Positions 32,344 through 43,186 of a stretch of 64,000 nt of DNA are shown piece by piece. Every line of letters starts with the position of its first letter. The first letter of the stretch is position 1. A model generated the notes under the pieces. The model was not told the origin of the DNA and searched no databases. It saw only the letters and a program-made list of their open reading frames with translations. A program made the position numbers and the translations under genes. This DNA is from Symsagittifera roscoffensis (lineage: Eukaryota; Xenacoelomorpha; Acoela; Convolutidae): assembly GCF_963678635.1 (NCBI RefSeq), contig NW_026971739.1, positions 1-64,000 on the forward strand, read 5' to 3'.

Positions 32344-32740
32344 TTTGAGCAGTAAGTTGAGTTAATGAGTAAAAACAAGGCTTACAGTTGAGAGGGAGAA
32401 AGTTGACGGCGATTAAGTTGAAATTAATGTATTTAGAGCCGAGAAAGGAGGAAGTTGACGGTAGTTAAGTTGAAAATAAAATGATTTTTAGTTAAGAGAG
32501 AGGGGTACCTTCAACTGGAATGTGTGGGTTTAATCAATCAGAATGGATTTTCTTTATTTGGATTGTAGTCGTGTCCAATCAGATTTTAGTTTCCTTTTAT
32601 GGAATTTTTTTTAGAAAACTCGTGTCCAACTGGAAACAAAGCTCCATTTTACACATTGTCGTTTCCAATAACAAAATGTTCATTTTTGTTCAAGTTGTCG
32701 TATTCAATCAGACAATGATTTACCTTTTAAGGACTTAAGT
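32344..32740. repeat. Two short degenerate tandem repeats
   Basis: 32,390-32,500 has two copies of a ~70-bp unit with gaaagttgacggcgattaag and ggaagttgacggtagttaag. 32,540-32,740 has about four diverged copies of a ~60-bp unit around gtcgtgtccaatcagatttt. No gene seen here or in 32,741-32,884. Possibly the upstream control region of the minus gene at 32,343. Confidence 0.55.
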
Positions 32741-32884
32741 CTTCCAAATAAGTTAAAATATACACAAAAACAATTGCAAAAATAAATGACCAAAAGCTGT
32801 TTGAAGTAAAAATAAAAAATATTGCTGATATAAGTAACAAAAGAAGGGAAATAAATAAAAGTAGCATCTCTGCAAGTCTTCTCA

Positions 32885-33472
32885 TCAAGTTAATTGAATT
32901 TTTTGTATATAGTCGATGAGAAATTGCTGATTTTTGAGTAGATAGTCAAGTTCTTTGATTTTGATGTAGATTTGAGATGATAATTCAAAGTTGATGAATT
33001 TTTCAAAGCAAATCTCTGGAAATCTGATTCCAAACCTGATCTTGCAAGATTTTGAACTTTGAAAATTTAAAAAAAATGGAGAATAAAGAACTTTGCTGGG
33101 GAGTTTTGACAAATTTGGGAGTTGGGTTGGCAATAAAAAGAGTCTTTGTATTTTTATTGTACGACTTTTTTAAATTAATTTCAAGTTTTCTAAAACAAAT
33201 AAAATTTCTTTTCTACTCAGGTGTAACTCAGCAGTAAGTTTATAACTTTGATACGTAATATGTGGATCAAAAATAAGCTCTCCGATTGAGTAAGTTTCCC
33301 TAAAGAGACCTTTACTTAGTCGGAGAACTCTATTTTGGACGACTTAAACGTCCAAAAATTTATGAAAAAAGTAAGAATCTACGTCTATCTCATCAATAAG
33401 GAAATCCCACGGAATCTTTTCTTTTTTCTTGTAGAGTAATTCGAGAAAGTTCAAATGTTGTTTAATTGACAT
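32885..33472 (-). pseudogene. Unrecognised ~195-codon gene divergent from PolB (fossil)
   Basis: Minus frame with ATG at 33,472 (MSIKQHLNFLELLYKKKEKI), keeping one frame to the TGA at 32,885 but broken at about two points. Features: helical basic N-terminus, PWDFLIDEIDVDSYFF, later RETYSIGELIFDPHI and LTAELHLSRKEILF, and a Lys/Ile/Leu-rich helical C-terminus (IKIKELDYLLKNQQFLIDYI). No known family recognised. It shares a ~400-bp promoter-like gap with PolB, so it is probably expressed together with replication functions. Confidence 0.4.
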
Positions 33473-33879
33473 TTTTCAAAAATGAATAATTTGGATCCAA
33501 AGTTATGTCTAGAAACTGCTTAGTACTGATTGGTTGAAACTTTTTCTGGAAAATTCTAGAAATTTCGAAGGAATGACGTAGGCGATGACGTCATTACCAT
33601 AAAAGGAATGTTGCGTGGGTGGGACGTCACTTCTATTTAAAGACTGACGTCATTACCATAAAAAGATAATTGCGTAGGCGTCATTGATAGTATAAAAACA
33701 CTTATTTTATTGGGTTAAATCATTCATTTTGTTTGCCAATCAGAAACAGTCAATTGCATTTTACTTCAAATTTTACATTTTGTTACTTCACAAAAAGAAA
33801 AAATTAAGTATTTTCATTCAATTGGTACTTTAAGTTTTTAAATTTGGAACATTTCGAAAGTCCCAATTAATTTTAGATA
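33473..33879 (+). promoter_or_regulatory. Promoter candidate for PolB with twin TGACGTCA sites
   Basis: A 59-bp unit is tandemly repeated here: tgacgtcattaccataaaa occurs at 33,586 and 33,645. Each copy contains the perfect CRE/ATF palindrome TGACGTCA (33,586-33,593 and 33,645-33,652). A further GACGTCA-like half-site lies at 33,623, a TATAAAA box at 33,691-33,697, and the PolB ATG at 33,880. CRE plus TATA is a classic inducible animal or viral promoter layout. It also faces the minus gene at 33,472. Function is inferred from motifs only. Confidence 0.55.
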
Positions 33880-36800
33880 ATGCCTGCCCTTAACCGAAAT
33901 GAGAAAGTAAAGTGTGGAGACTGTGGAAATGTGTAGATTTGTCAAAACGCAGCTCGACACTGGAAAAATTGTTCTAAAGGAGTTATTTCTTGCCCTGATT
34001 GTAAGTATTTTACTTTTAATCAACAAGAAATGAGCTATCATAAGGCTAAGAAGCATGCTCAACCAAGGTCGAAGCAGTCGACGGTTTGTTCTTCTTCCGA
34101 ACAAGAGTTCCCAAGTTACTACTCTCTCCAGCAACAACAGAGAAAGGAACATGGAGCAAAACAACGGAAACCCAGTGATACTGTAGCGGACTTGAACAAG
34201 ATTGTAGAGGAAGAAGGGGAAAATGGTGAAAAACTAAAGGAGTAACTTAGTGCCTGTCAATATTTTTTGGTGGATACGGAGATGGAAAATGGGAGACATA
34301 AGGTATTTAACTTCCAAATGTCCAAGTTAGATACTAAAATAATTAACGAGAAACTTGAAGAAGTCTTCAACAAGCTCGATTCTGCAGCCAAAATCAACAT
34401 TGCTCTGGGCTTTGTTCTTCGAAATATTGAGACTGGTGAATATCGATATTTCTACGCCCATGAAAACTATACTCTGTTTGAAAAATCCCACTTACTTTGT
34501 ACGCAAGCGGATTTGATAAAAATTCAAGGAAAAGTAGAAAAATTTGATATTGTGGAGCAATGTACCTAAGAACGCCAAAACACAAAATGGAGATTCAAGT
34601 TAATTACTAACGTCACAATTTTTGCTGCTTTACTGAAAAACATCCCCATGGGATGTCCGGACTCTGTCTTACCCGAACCTTTATTACGACATACGCAAGT
34701 GAATCGTCTTTTATCTAACAAAGACAAGGAACCTTACAAAGATCATTTGTGTCTTTTCCGCGCATTGGCCATGTACATGAACGGACATAATGATCTCGAC
34801 TCTCATACTTCTAGATACTTTACAGATTTTATATCAAAATCTGGTTATGATCGTAAAAGTTTTCGTGGAGTTTCTGTAGAAGACTTACCTGTTGTCGAGG
34901 AAATTGATCAAAGGAACAACTTTATATACGATTTCGATATCCAAGAAGGAGAATATGAAGGAGAACTAGCTCGACGAAGTATTGGAAGATTTGACAAAAC
35001 AATCAAATTACTGAGATTTAACAATCATATCATTCATACAAATGATATTGATTCTTTCTTCAAGTGTTTCCGGTGTCCTAGTTGTGATACTTTCTTCAAA
35101 AGATCTGAGTTTCTCAACAAACATCTTCTGAGATGCAAGGACCGAGTGAAACTTATTTACCCAAAGAACGTCTATGAGCTTCGCGAAACCTTGTTTGAAA
35201 AGCTAGAAGGATTCAGTTTTCCAGTTTCTGAAGAGAACAAGCTTTTCAATAAATCAACAATTTTCGACTTTGAGTCGATTTGTGCTCCTACAGAGGAACT
35301 AAAAGAGACGCAAACTACTACCTGGATTGGACAACATGTCGCCATTTCAGTCTCTATATCATCAAATCTGATTGATGAACATATCTTTTTGTACAACAAG
35401 GATCCACAGAACTTGATCATTGATTTTGTAAGCAAACTCGAGCTGTTGGCTGAGAAAAATAAGCTGGAGATGAGAACAAAATTTCCAGATTTTGAAGTAG
35501 CTGTCAATGAAAGAATTAAAAAGATCATTGATCAGCTAAGCGAACGTGGTAAGAATTATTCAAGTAACAAATTCGAGTACGAAAACGAATGCATTGATGA
35601 TTCGGAAGAAGCAGATATGTCAACACAATTCTTGCGAATTCAGAAAAATCAACTCATTGATTTGAAACAACATCAGGTACCTGATTAACATCAATACTTT
35701 ACCTGTTTTTTAGACAAAATCGAACTCGCAACTTTGAGAATATGGTCATGTCTTTCTATCAAGAAGCAAGACCAGAATGTAAAATTGAGAGCTTTTTTAC
35801 AACTGGAAAACAGAAAAAAATCGACTGTTTTAATGTTGATGGTTACTGCGATCACTGTAAAACAATATTCGAAGCAATGGGATGTTACTACCACTTCTGT
35901 TCCTCTCAAGAAGCTCGTCCCTCCTTAAGATAAGAGGATATTGAGCTAGGAAACAAGAAGAGAGAGATGGATGATATGCGACGAGAATACATTAGAAAGA
36001 AAGGATACAAAGAGGAAGAAATGTGGTAGTGTGACTGGTGGGAAAGTTTCAAAACCAATGACAAGATCAAAAATCACGTCAGAACCCACTCTCCCTATAA
36101 AAGACCTCTTTCTACAGACTCCCTTCTAGCAAAAATAAAAGATGAATCTCTTTTTGGCTAAGGTCAGTGCGACTTAGTTGTTCCAGGTGAGCTAAAATCA
36201 AAATTTGCCAATTTTCCTCCAATTTTCAAAAACACTGAGGTTGGAAGAAACGATATTGGAGACTACATGAAAAACTATGCGATCGAGAACGAAATGTAAA
36301 GGCATCCTCAGAGAATGCTGATATCTAGTTTCAAGCCGGAAACTGGAACAGTTATAACTCCTCTGTTCAATTTTTATATGAAACTTGGATTGCAGTGCAC
36401 CAAAATTTACCGTTTTGTTCATTATTCTCCTCGGAAATTATTTAATAATATCGTTCTTTCAGTGGTTGATGCCAGAAGAGGAGGAGATGAAAACCCTTTT
36501 GTCAGGAGTTGTAGCATAAACAATGAAACTTTTGGGTAATTCTTCGTATGGATATCAGATCATGGATAGATCCAGGCACACAATCAAAAAATATCTGAAC
36601 AATGAAAAACTCACAAGGAAATCAATGAAACATTGTTCAAAAGATTGAATACAGTTGAAAAAGACTTGTATGAGGTGGAGTTGTTGAAATCAACCATTGA
36701 ATATAGAGAACCATCGTTGGATTTTTCATACTGCAGTATGCGAAACTGAGAATGTTGGAACTCTACTATAAATTCTTTGACAAATTCTGTGATTTAAACA

Positions 36801-37329
36801 AATTTGAAGAGTTAGAGATGGACACAGACTGGCTTTACTGGCCGAAGAAAATTTATACGACTGTATCGAACCAGATAAGAGAGCTGCTTGGGAAAAAATT
36901 AGGGAAAGTGACTGCAGAGACTCTTTCAAGGCGGATGCAAAATCCTATTTCTTCCCTCGAGTGTGTTGCAGTACGCATAAAAAATATGATAAGCGGGAGC
37001 CGGGTCTTTTTAAAGAAGAATTTTTATGTACAGAAATGCTATGTTTGTGAAGCACGACATATTGCTGCTATGACAACAAGTCAGATAAGTTCAAATTTAG
37101 CAGTAAAGGACTAAACAAACGAGTTCTCGAAAATTCTGGAGACGGTCCCATGTCAAAATACAGGAGAGTGCTCAATGAAGCAATTAATCTTAAATCTACT
37201 AACAGAGGATTCAGAACTATAAATCATATGGTGGCAACATATGAACAGACAAAGAGAGGACTAAGCTATTTTTATCCAAAAAGACAAGTACAAGATGATG
37301 GAATTCATACAAAACCATTGAACTTATAG
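33880..37329 (+). pseudogene. Polinton-type protein-primed DNA polymerase B (fossil, unit 1)
   Basis: Order seen: Cys/His finger region (KCGDCGN, VISCPDCKYFTFNQQEM), Lys-rich linker, the Polinton N-terminal CLFRALAMYMNGHNDLDSH block, a C2H2 finger (CPSC...HLLRC), and the 3'-5' exonuclease start (STIFDFESIC). A Cys/His-rich insert follows (GYCDHCKTIFEAMGCYYHFC), then a basic MRREYIRKKGYKEEEMW segment, and the palm region (MLISSF, TPLFNFYMKLGLQCTKIY, KLLGNSSYGYQIMD, LEMDTD). The family-typical C-terminus ends near LSYFYPKRQVQDDGIHTKPL. Known role: protein-primed element replication. Broken, roughly ten breaks, most shared with unit 2. Confidence 0.85.
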
Positions 37330-37960
37330 GAACTGATCTGATCAAGTAAATTTATTCATGATGTCGTTTTATATTGATTTCTGATATAAAAAGGTAATAT
37401 TTTGCGGTAAACTTGTTATACAATGCAGTGATTTATAAGATTTTTTGTAATTTATTTTTTTTTCTCAGAAAATTTGATTTTTTTGATGTCTCTGTAGGTT
37501 TCAGCATTGTTTCAATTAGATAGAAAGTAAGATTATCTAATGAATTAGGTCAAATAATTGCTAATCTTATCCTGTTTTGAACTTTTTTGAAAAATTTTTA
37601 AAATAATTTGATAAAAATTCCAAGTTTTTGCACAAAAACTCTTAACATTGATTTACCATGCACCAAAAAACTAAATACATAATATTAATTCTACAATCTA
37701 CACGTAATTAACAATTAATTGTTCCCAATTAAATAACACGCGCCAAAAACTTTGAGAAAAAAATAAACATTTTCACACAAAAACCAAAAAAATTACGTTT
37801 TTCTTACCATTATCTTACCACCACTCAAACCATAAAACTAAACCATCGGTATTCCCTATCTTAATACACTGTAGACTCTACACCCAATCCTAATACATAG
37901 CTTGCAGACCGGATGCTCTATTCCCTATCTTAATACATGTAGGTTTGCAGGAACCGGTAT
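37330..37960. other. AT-rich noncoding stretch after PolB
   Basis: No gene seen. Very AT-rich. It includes two copies of attccctatcttaataca (at ~37,851 and ~37,919) separated by a diverged third (cccaatcctaatacat). The same motif lies at ~31,359, on the other side of PolB. Confidence 0.6.
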
Positions 37961-37994
37961 CCCCTCCCCCCCCCCCCCGCCCCCCCACCCCCCG
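37961..37994. repeat. Poly-C tract, length-variable between units
   Basis: An almost pure C run with single T, G and A breaks. The matching tract in unit 2 is an uninterrupted run of 21 C at 47,943-47,963. The other strand is a G run able to form G-quadruplexes. Replication slippage explains the difference; it is also a place where assembly may be inaccurate. Confidence 0.85.
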
Positions 37995-38002
37995 CCACTT
38001 AA

Positions 38003-38197
38003 CCTCCAACATCTACTACTCTGGTCACCTTCAGATTTCCTCATCCCCTCGCAAAATCGGTGTTCTTTCAGACATCGCGGAAGTCTCCCACCAGGAAATC
38101 ACCCATTATAATTGCAGTGCAAGATTCCGGGAGCGAAATATCGTCGACGATAGAACAGGACGTACAACAAGCTTTAGAAGAATTTGACGCCGAATAG
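38003..38197 (+). pseudogene. C-terminal coding remnant, unrecognised
   Basis: A 65-codon open stretch ending in TAG. The last part is clearly protein-like (VQDSGSEISSTIEQDVQQAL, then EEFDAE). The overlapping frame to its left also looks coding (RKIGVLSDIAEVSHQEITHY), so the gene is broken. Acidic, helical C-terminus; no family recognised. The rest of the gene is not visible upstream, where the poly-C tract begins. Confidence 0.3.
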
Positions 38198-38525
38198 ATT
38201 TAAAACTCATTGAACTCCTTAAAACTCTATTTGCCAAATTCTTCATTTTACGATTTGTAAAGTTTGCAGACTTAGTTTTAGCTTATTTAGCACTAATTAG
38301 ATACGTGCTTAGTATGTTTCATCTCGACCATCGGTCGATCATTCACTTTTTAAGGTTGCTTTAGATTAAGACTTCGTAGTTCATTCTTAATCATGTTATT
38401 CTCTCAATTTCATAGCCAATCAATTTGAAGCGTCAATCAATCGCCTTTTGGGCGACATTGAATGTTTTTGATCTCGCGTAATCTTTATTAATAAATTTGT
38501 ATTAGAGCGCGACAGTTTGTTTTTA
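38198..38525. other. Noncoding stretch
   Basis: No gene seen. Contains atcaatcgccttttgggcgacattgat-like short dyad symmetry around 38,438-38,462 and aataaa sites near 38,490 that could end the transcript of the remnant at 38,197. Confidence 0.4.
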
Positions 38526-38710
38526 TTGATTCCACAAACTGTTAGCGGATTCCGCAGATTGTAAGTGAGATATCCAGCACTAACCAGCTTGATCATCGGC
38601 TAGCTAGAACAACGAAAGCGAAAATTACAAACAAATACTTGACCATTGTCTGTGGAATCCACGAACAAATCTTTAACCATTTCTCAACTAAATTCGTGGA
38701 TTTATCCTTT
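38526..38710. repeat. Second GGATTCC palindrome cluster
   Basis: GATTCCACAAA at ~38,528, AGCGGATTCCGCAG at ~38,544, CTGTGGAATCCACG at ~38,650 and a decayed TTCGTGGATTTATCC at ~38,695. Same motif family as 4,931-5,260. Together the two clusters bracket the ~5.6-kb left gene block (38,526-44,230 and 48,490-54,197 as complete examples). 38,711-38,975 holds nothing further that I can recognise. Confidence 0.65.
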
Positions 38711-39310
38711 TACTTTGTAACCATTTGATTGAAAACGGCTATTTTGATTTTTCAGTTTAGTTCGATCATTCACTTTTTAATTTTAATTCATTCCTTATCA
38801 CGTTAATTTCTTAATTTCTTAGTAAATGCACATAATTGTATATATTCAGAGTTTATTATTAGAAAATTCAATTAGAGTTTTTGAACATAAATTAGAACAG
38901 CTTTAAAATATGAAATCCTGAACACAAACGCACTCTTATAAATTATAAATTGATTCGAAAATTGATATAAACGCAACGAGTTCAAAGTTTTGTAGATTAC
39001 CCAAAATCCATTTAATTGCTGTTGTCAAACAACGCTTGAGCAACTTTGTCTCCATATCAATCGCCTAGGTGGAGCCGCAATTTGCAATACGTATTCGCTT
39101 AGAACTCCTGATTGGAGACAGTACTGGTCGGAATCGATGTTGGTGACTATTTTTCAGCATTAACCCACCAACACGTCATCTTTCTTCAACAATTTCAAAG
39201 CAATCAAAGCTGGTAAAAAAGAAATCACTGATTAAAAAATAAACTGATTCAAAACTACTGATTCAAAAATGAAGTTTTTTTAATAAGATGTTTTTATCGA
39301 GTTATTAAAA

Positions 39311-39784
39311 TTAAAAAGTACCTCTTCCAAAGACGGAAAATATCACATCACATATCCCGACCCAGCTCTGGGTCAATGCACGACACTGCAACTCTTCCTG
39401 AGCCTCATATGGAAAGCTTTCAAAGTCGTTGGTGGTATGTTTCAGGCTTGTGGTTTTCTCAAGCGGCTGAAACTTTCTCTTTGATCCATCATTGAGCAGC
39501 TTCGCCACATGGTCAACCAATTTCTTCAGGTCATGGGTTGCCCACTTCTGTTTTGAGTAAATTTTTGTAACTTTACCTGACAGCTCATGGGAAGTCGTCA
39601 TCTGCTGAACAAAGATCTGTGCACGCTGCACCTGGAGAACGTAACGCTGAGAATCTTGTCGGGATCGCACTGCCAATAGAACCTCTTCGTAGGTGTATCC
39701 AGTTCTGGTGAACTTCTGAAGCTTGCCTCTTCTGCTTTTCCATCTCGAACGTAGGGCTGGTAGACAAAGGCATGAGCTTCGCAA
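39311..39784 (-). CDS. Hypothetical protein, 157 aa (unit 2)
   Basis: Unit-2 copy of the frame at 336-809, same length, about six residue differences (Thr for Pro in the TGYTYEE segment, for example). No further information on function. Confidence 0.4.
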   Translation of the reverse strand: MRSSCLCLPALRSRWKSRRGKLQKFTRTGYTYEEVLLAVRSRQDSQRYVLQVQRAQIFVQQMTTSHELSGKVTKIYSKQKWATHDLKKLVDHVAKLLNDGSKRKFQPLEKTTSLKHTTNDFESFPYEAQEELQCRALTQSWVGICDVIFSVFGRGTF

Positions 39785-39926
39785 CCATACGTGCGAGACA
39801 GCGCTTCGGCTATTCCAGATTTATGATGCTAATCTATAAAAACGAAATTACTACATGTGATTCCACGTCGAATTCAATTTTGATAAAAATTCCTTTGGAA
39901 GACTTTAAAACTTTATATCGATTGAT

Positions 39927-40130
39927 CTAACTGAACTGATCAACTAGTGGAGTAACCCGGAACACCGCGTTCCCAAATGAATTGACGAAAAACAGTTGAG
40001 TCGTCACAAAGCCTGCTGAACAACATAGCTCATATTGCTCCTCCTTAAATGGGTTCTGGCCTCTGTATAGTACAATTTCATACCCTGTTCTAACCAGACT
40101 GGAAATTGCGGGAGACGCGAGAAATTGACA
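39927..40130 (-). CDS. Terminal exon, unrecognised gene (unit 2)
   Basis: Copy of 952-1,155; same length, acceptor and stop, two residue changes. Confidence 0.4.
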   Translation of the reverse strand, partial: CQFLASPAISSLVRTGYEIVLYRGQNPFKEEQYELCCSAGFVTTQLFFVNSFGNAVFRVTPLVDQFS

Positions 40131-40228
40131 CTATAAAATTGAGTCACCAAATCGAGTCATCACTGTTTTTTTTTTATCAAATCAGTGTTTGGATTTAAAA
40201 ACACACTTATAGGCTGCTGGTTCTATGC

Positions 40229-40504
40229 TCAGCTCCACGGTATCGTCTTCATTTTTTCCTCTATGTTGACAATCGCCAGGACGACAGCATGTAACGTGGT
40301 GTTGATGATCATTTTCTCGAGCATCCCCGTGCACGTGAACAGAAACGTGACAATGGCCCTGAACAAGGTCAATTGTTCTTTGTGAGTCAGGGTTTCGTTT
40401 CTTTTATCGGCGCAGTCATTCGACTTCTGGACATTCTGTAGAACGAATTTCTTGAGAGTCTCGTTTATTATCGGGTTTTTGGCTCGGGAGGCTTTTCCAG
40501 GTTG
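40229..40504 (-). CDS. Helical exon, unrecognised gene (unit 2)
   Basis: Copy of 1,252-1,527; acceptor ttttag kept and frame open over all 92 codons. Confidence 0.4.
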   Translation of the reverse strand, partial: QPGKASRAKNPIINETLKKFVLQNVQKSNDCADKRNETLTHKEQLTLFRAIVTFLFTCTGMLEKMIINTTLHAVVLAIVNIEEKMKTIPWS

Positions 40505-40610
40505 CTAAAATTGAATACGATTTAGTTTCACAATTTGGTTTACCAAAACCTTTAGGCTTGTCTAATGTGAAGGTATTTCTTCAACTCACATTTTCGCCTA
40601 CATTATCTGG

Positions 40611-41278
40611 CTATGTATGATCCCTTTTGCGGCTTTCGGTGGGCTCGTCGTTCATGCGGTCTAGTAATTTTGTGGGATCATGGGCTCGGGGTTCCGTGGG
40701 AGTGTAGGTTGGCCTCTCATGGTCATGCGGTTGTCTTTCAGCTTCTCGATAGTGGGGAAAAGCCGATGGCCATGGAGAATTCCGACGGTGATGCCGACTT
40801 GTAGGAATCCAGGTAGGCTGGATATGGCTGATACTGCTAATGCTGGCACTGAGGTACCATCGAGGGGCCTGAATGGACATGTCGCAGAGGGGTATGTGGT
40901 TGCCCAAATGTCGGTGGAATTGGCGAAGCAGAAGGTCGCGGGGTGCTCGCAAAGGGGTTACCGGTATCGGAGGAGCAAATGATGTCGTCTCTGGTGCTGC
41001 GAGTGGTGACGGAGGCACAGGGATGTTAGAAGGCACTGCAAGTGGTGATGGGAAACTGGAAGGCACTGAGCATGAATTTTCGGCGCTGGACATTTACTTT
41101 GAGTCCGTAAGTTTTTACTAGATTGAGATGAAAATTGAAAGATACAACTAATATTGAGCATAAGATGAGGATGAACTGATTCCAATTTAGCGGAAAAGCT
41201 CCCATCGCTTATCAGTGCCAATTTAATCGAAACACCAGGATATCTAGATAAGAGTCCAACAAGGAATAGCTTCGACAT
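40611..41278 (-). pseudogene. Proline-rich coding relic (unit 2)
   Basis: Copy of 1,634-2,301. Here one 160-codon frame (40,611-41,093) is open, beginning MSSAENSCSVPSSFPSPLAV and ending in a charged TPTEPRAHDPTKLLDRMND region. The ATG of the upstream frame is at 41,278. Confidence 0.35.
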
Positions 41279-41633
41279 TTTCCACTCTTTTTAGCACACC
41301 AGATGACAGTAGCATCTATGCAAAAATTACTGTCTAAAGATAAGACGGCTAATTGACAATGAACTGATAAGTGGAACTAGACAGTGCAGTTCATGTCAGT
41401 AAAGCCTTCCTTATCAGGGAAAACTGTCATTAGTCAATCCTTGAACCAAGGCTAATTTCATTTCAATCATTCAGTCGCTCCTCAATTCAGCCATATATTA
41501 GAGTCTTTCATCCATGTCATCATGCTAAACAGAACTTTTTGGGTAAAGGAAAAGTCCTCGATCCGTCACTTCTATCTGGGAAAGTGCTGTAATTTTATCA
41601 ATAATCAGCGATTGGTGGGTAAAGATTAAATAA

Positions 41634-42550
41634 TCTGTATGGCCGGGAAGTGCTATCATTAGTGTCCCAGAAGACAGAAAAGATAACGCAACAGCATATA
41701 ATTTAAGAAAATTCTACAAACACCATGATACTTGTGTCATCAGCAGAAGGCGGAATTCGAGGAAAGATAAAATATCGTTCAACCCCAGACGGCTGCACAG
41801 GGACTCGATGGTCTTTTTTGAACATGTTGGCAGTGTCAAAAAAGGGATTGTCATCATCGGCAACCCTTTCGTGTCCCAGTGCACAGTTCGTTTGGTCAAC
41901 AAACTTCAGGATACTGCGGGGAATGGACCATCATGCAGTGGCAATTTATACGTTAGTTACTCTGAGTTGAGAAACGAGTCACAAGGCGAGTCAAGGAAAC
42001 GAGTCGCCGGAGAATCACTGCCAGACGAATTCATAAAATTTAAGATTACGGATGGTGAGAAATCTAGATCCAAATAAAAACCCCCAGAGCCCAAGGCCAA
42101 AAAAACAAAAAGGAGGAAAGACCGCAGGAAGATATTTTGAGTCCCCTCGATTATTTTGAGTTGCCAGAAAGTGACATTCCCTTGAAGTTTGCTCCATGCA
42201 TCGACGGTGTAATACAGGTGAAATTATCTAGTAATTAATCAAATGTAAAACTAATCTACTGATTAATCACATCCAACTATCCTTATATTCTGTATGATCA
42301 TCGATTTCATCTGATATCCTGAAAATTGCATTTCCGGATGCAACTGATTCTTATGTTTATCGGTATTTAATTTACCGTATTCTATTGATATACCGTAATC
42401 CATTTTGTTTTTTTTAGCTAGGTAATTTTTTTACCGTGTTCTATTTATACATTGTATTCTATTTTGTGATTTTAGCTAGGATCGACTATCTTGCGCGCCG
42501 GAAAATCAATGTGTGTTGATTATTTGAAATTCGACTATTCGAAGGAATGA
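41634..42550 (+). pseudogene. Unrecognised spliced gene 1 (unit 2)
   Basis: Copy of 2,656-3,569. Exon a ends at the donor at 42,218, exon b is 42,476-42,550. Splice signals are intact; the coding frame is broken. Confidence 0.4.
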
Positions 42551-42562
42551 GCATTTGCTTGA

Positions 42563-43186
42563 ATGAGTTCCATCGAAAATGCGGATGTCACCCTGAGAAT
42601 GCCTTCTGTATTGGCGGACCTTGCTGAGGAAGATTTTTTGGTATGTGGCTGTTTTTTCAATTTCGTTGATTTTCCAAAAACAAATGAGATTTATTCTTTT
42701 ATTCTCTTGTGCTTCGTTTTAGAACAATTTTAGCTGCGATCTGAGTAATATTACTCACCCAATTGGCCACAATTTTGCGAACTTTTTGGCAATAAAAAGA
42801 TGCGTTGGGTTGATGAGGAAAAAAACAGGACAAACTTTCTTATTGGTTCCAGCTAGACCGGTAACCAAAAAGGCCATTGGTGTGCCATCCACACAGTGTG
42901 CTGCTTATTTTTTGAGCAGTATAACCTCAGAACTTTTTGGGTGCCATCAATCTTGGGATTCTGTGCTGGGGAAAAAAGGGATTTGTTGCCAGCAATAAAC
43001 GAACGTGATCTAGACACTCTGATCAAATCTCTCAAGTTCAACGAACACAAAGATTTTCTCATGAGCACAATCCGATGCCATATAAAAGCATTCCGTGGTA
43101 GATATGCCGTCGAGGATATCTACCGAGAAGTATTTAGACATATTACGGCCGAGTCCGCCCAGGATTTGTTTTATGACTTGGACTAA
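42563..43186 (+). pseudogene. Unrecognised spliced gene 2 (unit 2)
   Basis: Copy of 3,582-4,205. Exon 1 is 42,563-42,640, intron 42,641-42,722, then exon 2. This copy stays open furthest into exon 2, continuing GVPSTQCAAYFLSSITSELF after the RP(V)TKKAIG segment, so it is the best preserved of the three, though still broken. Confidence 0.45.

Larger units (their letters stand above)
29587..37329. mobile_element. Virus-like (Polinton-type) element body, broken (unit 1)
   Basis: Compact set of genes on both strands around a Polinton/Maverick-type DNA polymerase B: minus 29,587-30,126; plus 30,366-30,872; minus 31,843-32,343; minus 32,885-33,472; plus PolB 33,880-37,329. Genes are short, intron-poor and arranged as two divergent pairs. 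The left gene block (1-5,640) and the 38-kb coding tail probably belong to the same element, which would then be ~17 kb without the BEL insertion. It is broken, with roughly fifteen to twenty breaks over all genes. No terminal inverted repeats were identified. Capsid, ATPase, protease and integrase genes were looked for and not seen. Confidence 0.6.
1..38975. repeat. Tandem unit 1 (full-length, ~39 kb)
   Basis: The sequence at position 1 (acgagttcaaagttttgtag) recurs at 38,976 and 48,945, and everything after each recurrence matches the start of the window with only scattered substitutions and small indels. This defines a direct head-to-tail repeat with a 38,975-bp period. Unit 1 is the only complete copy here. 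It holds the left gene block, the BEL/Pao element with its LTR array, the virus-like block with PolB, and a noncoding right end. The start of the unit is arbitrary: the window may begin in the middle of the true repeat. Confidence 0.95.

Noticed and set aside
33880-37329. Non-standard genetic code as an explanation of the interrupted frames
   Set aside because: The interruptions are of more than one kind, some differ between units, and the BEL element is decayed in the same way. Ordinary decay is simpler.
37902-38187. Proline-rich frames over the poly-C tract
   Set aside because: Poly-Pro comes from the C run, and the frame differs between units.
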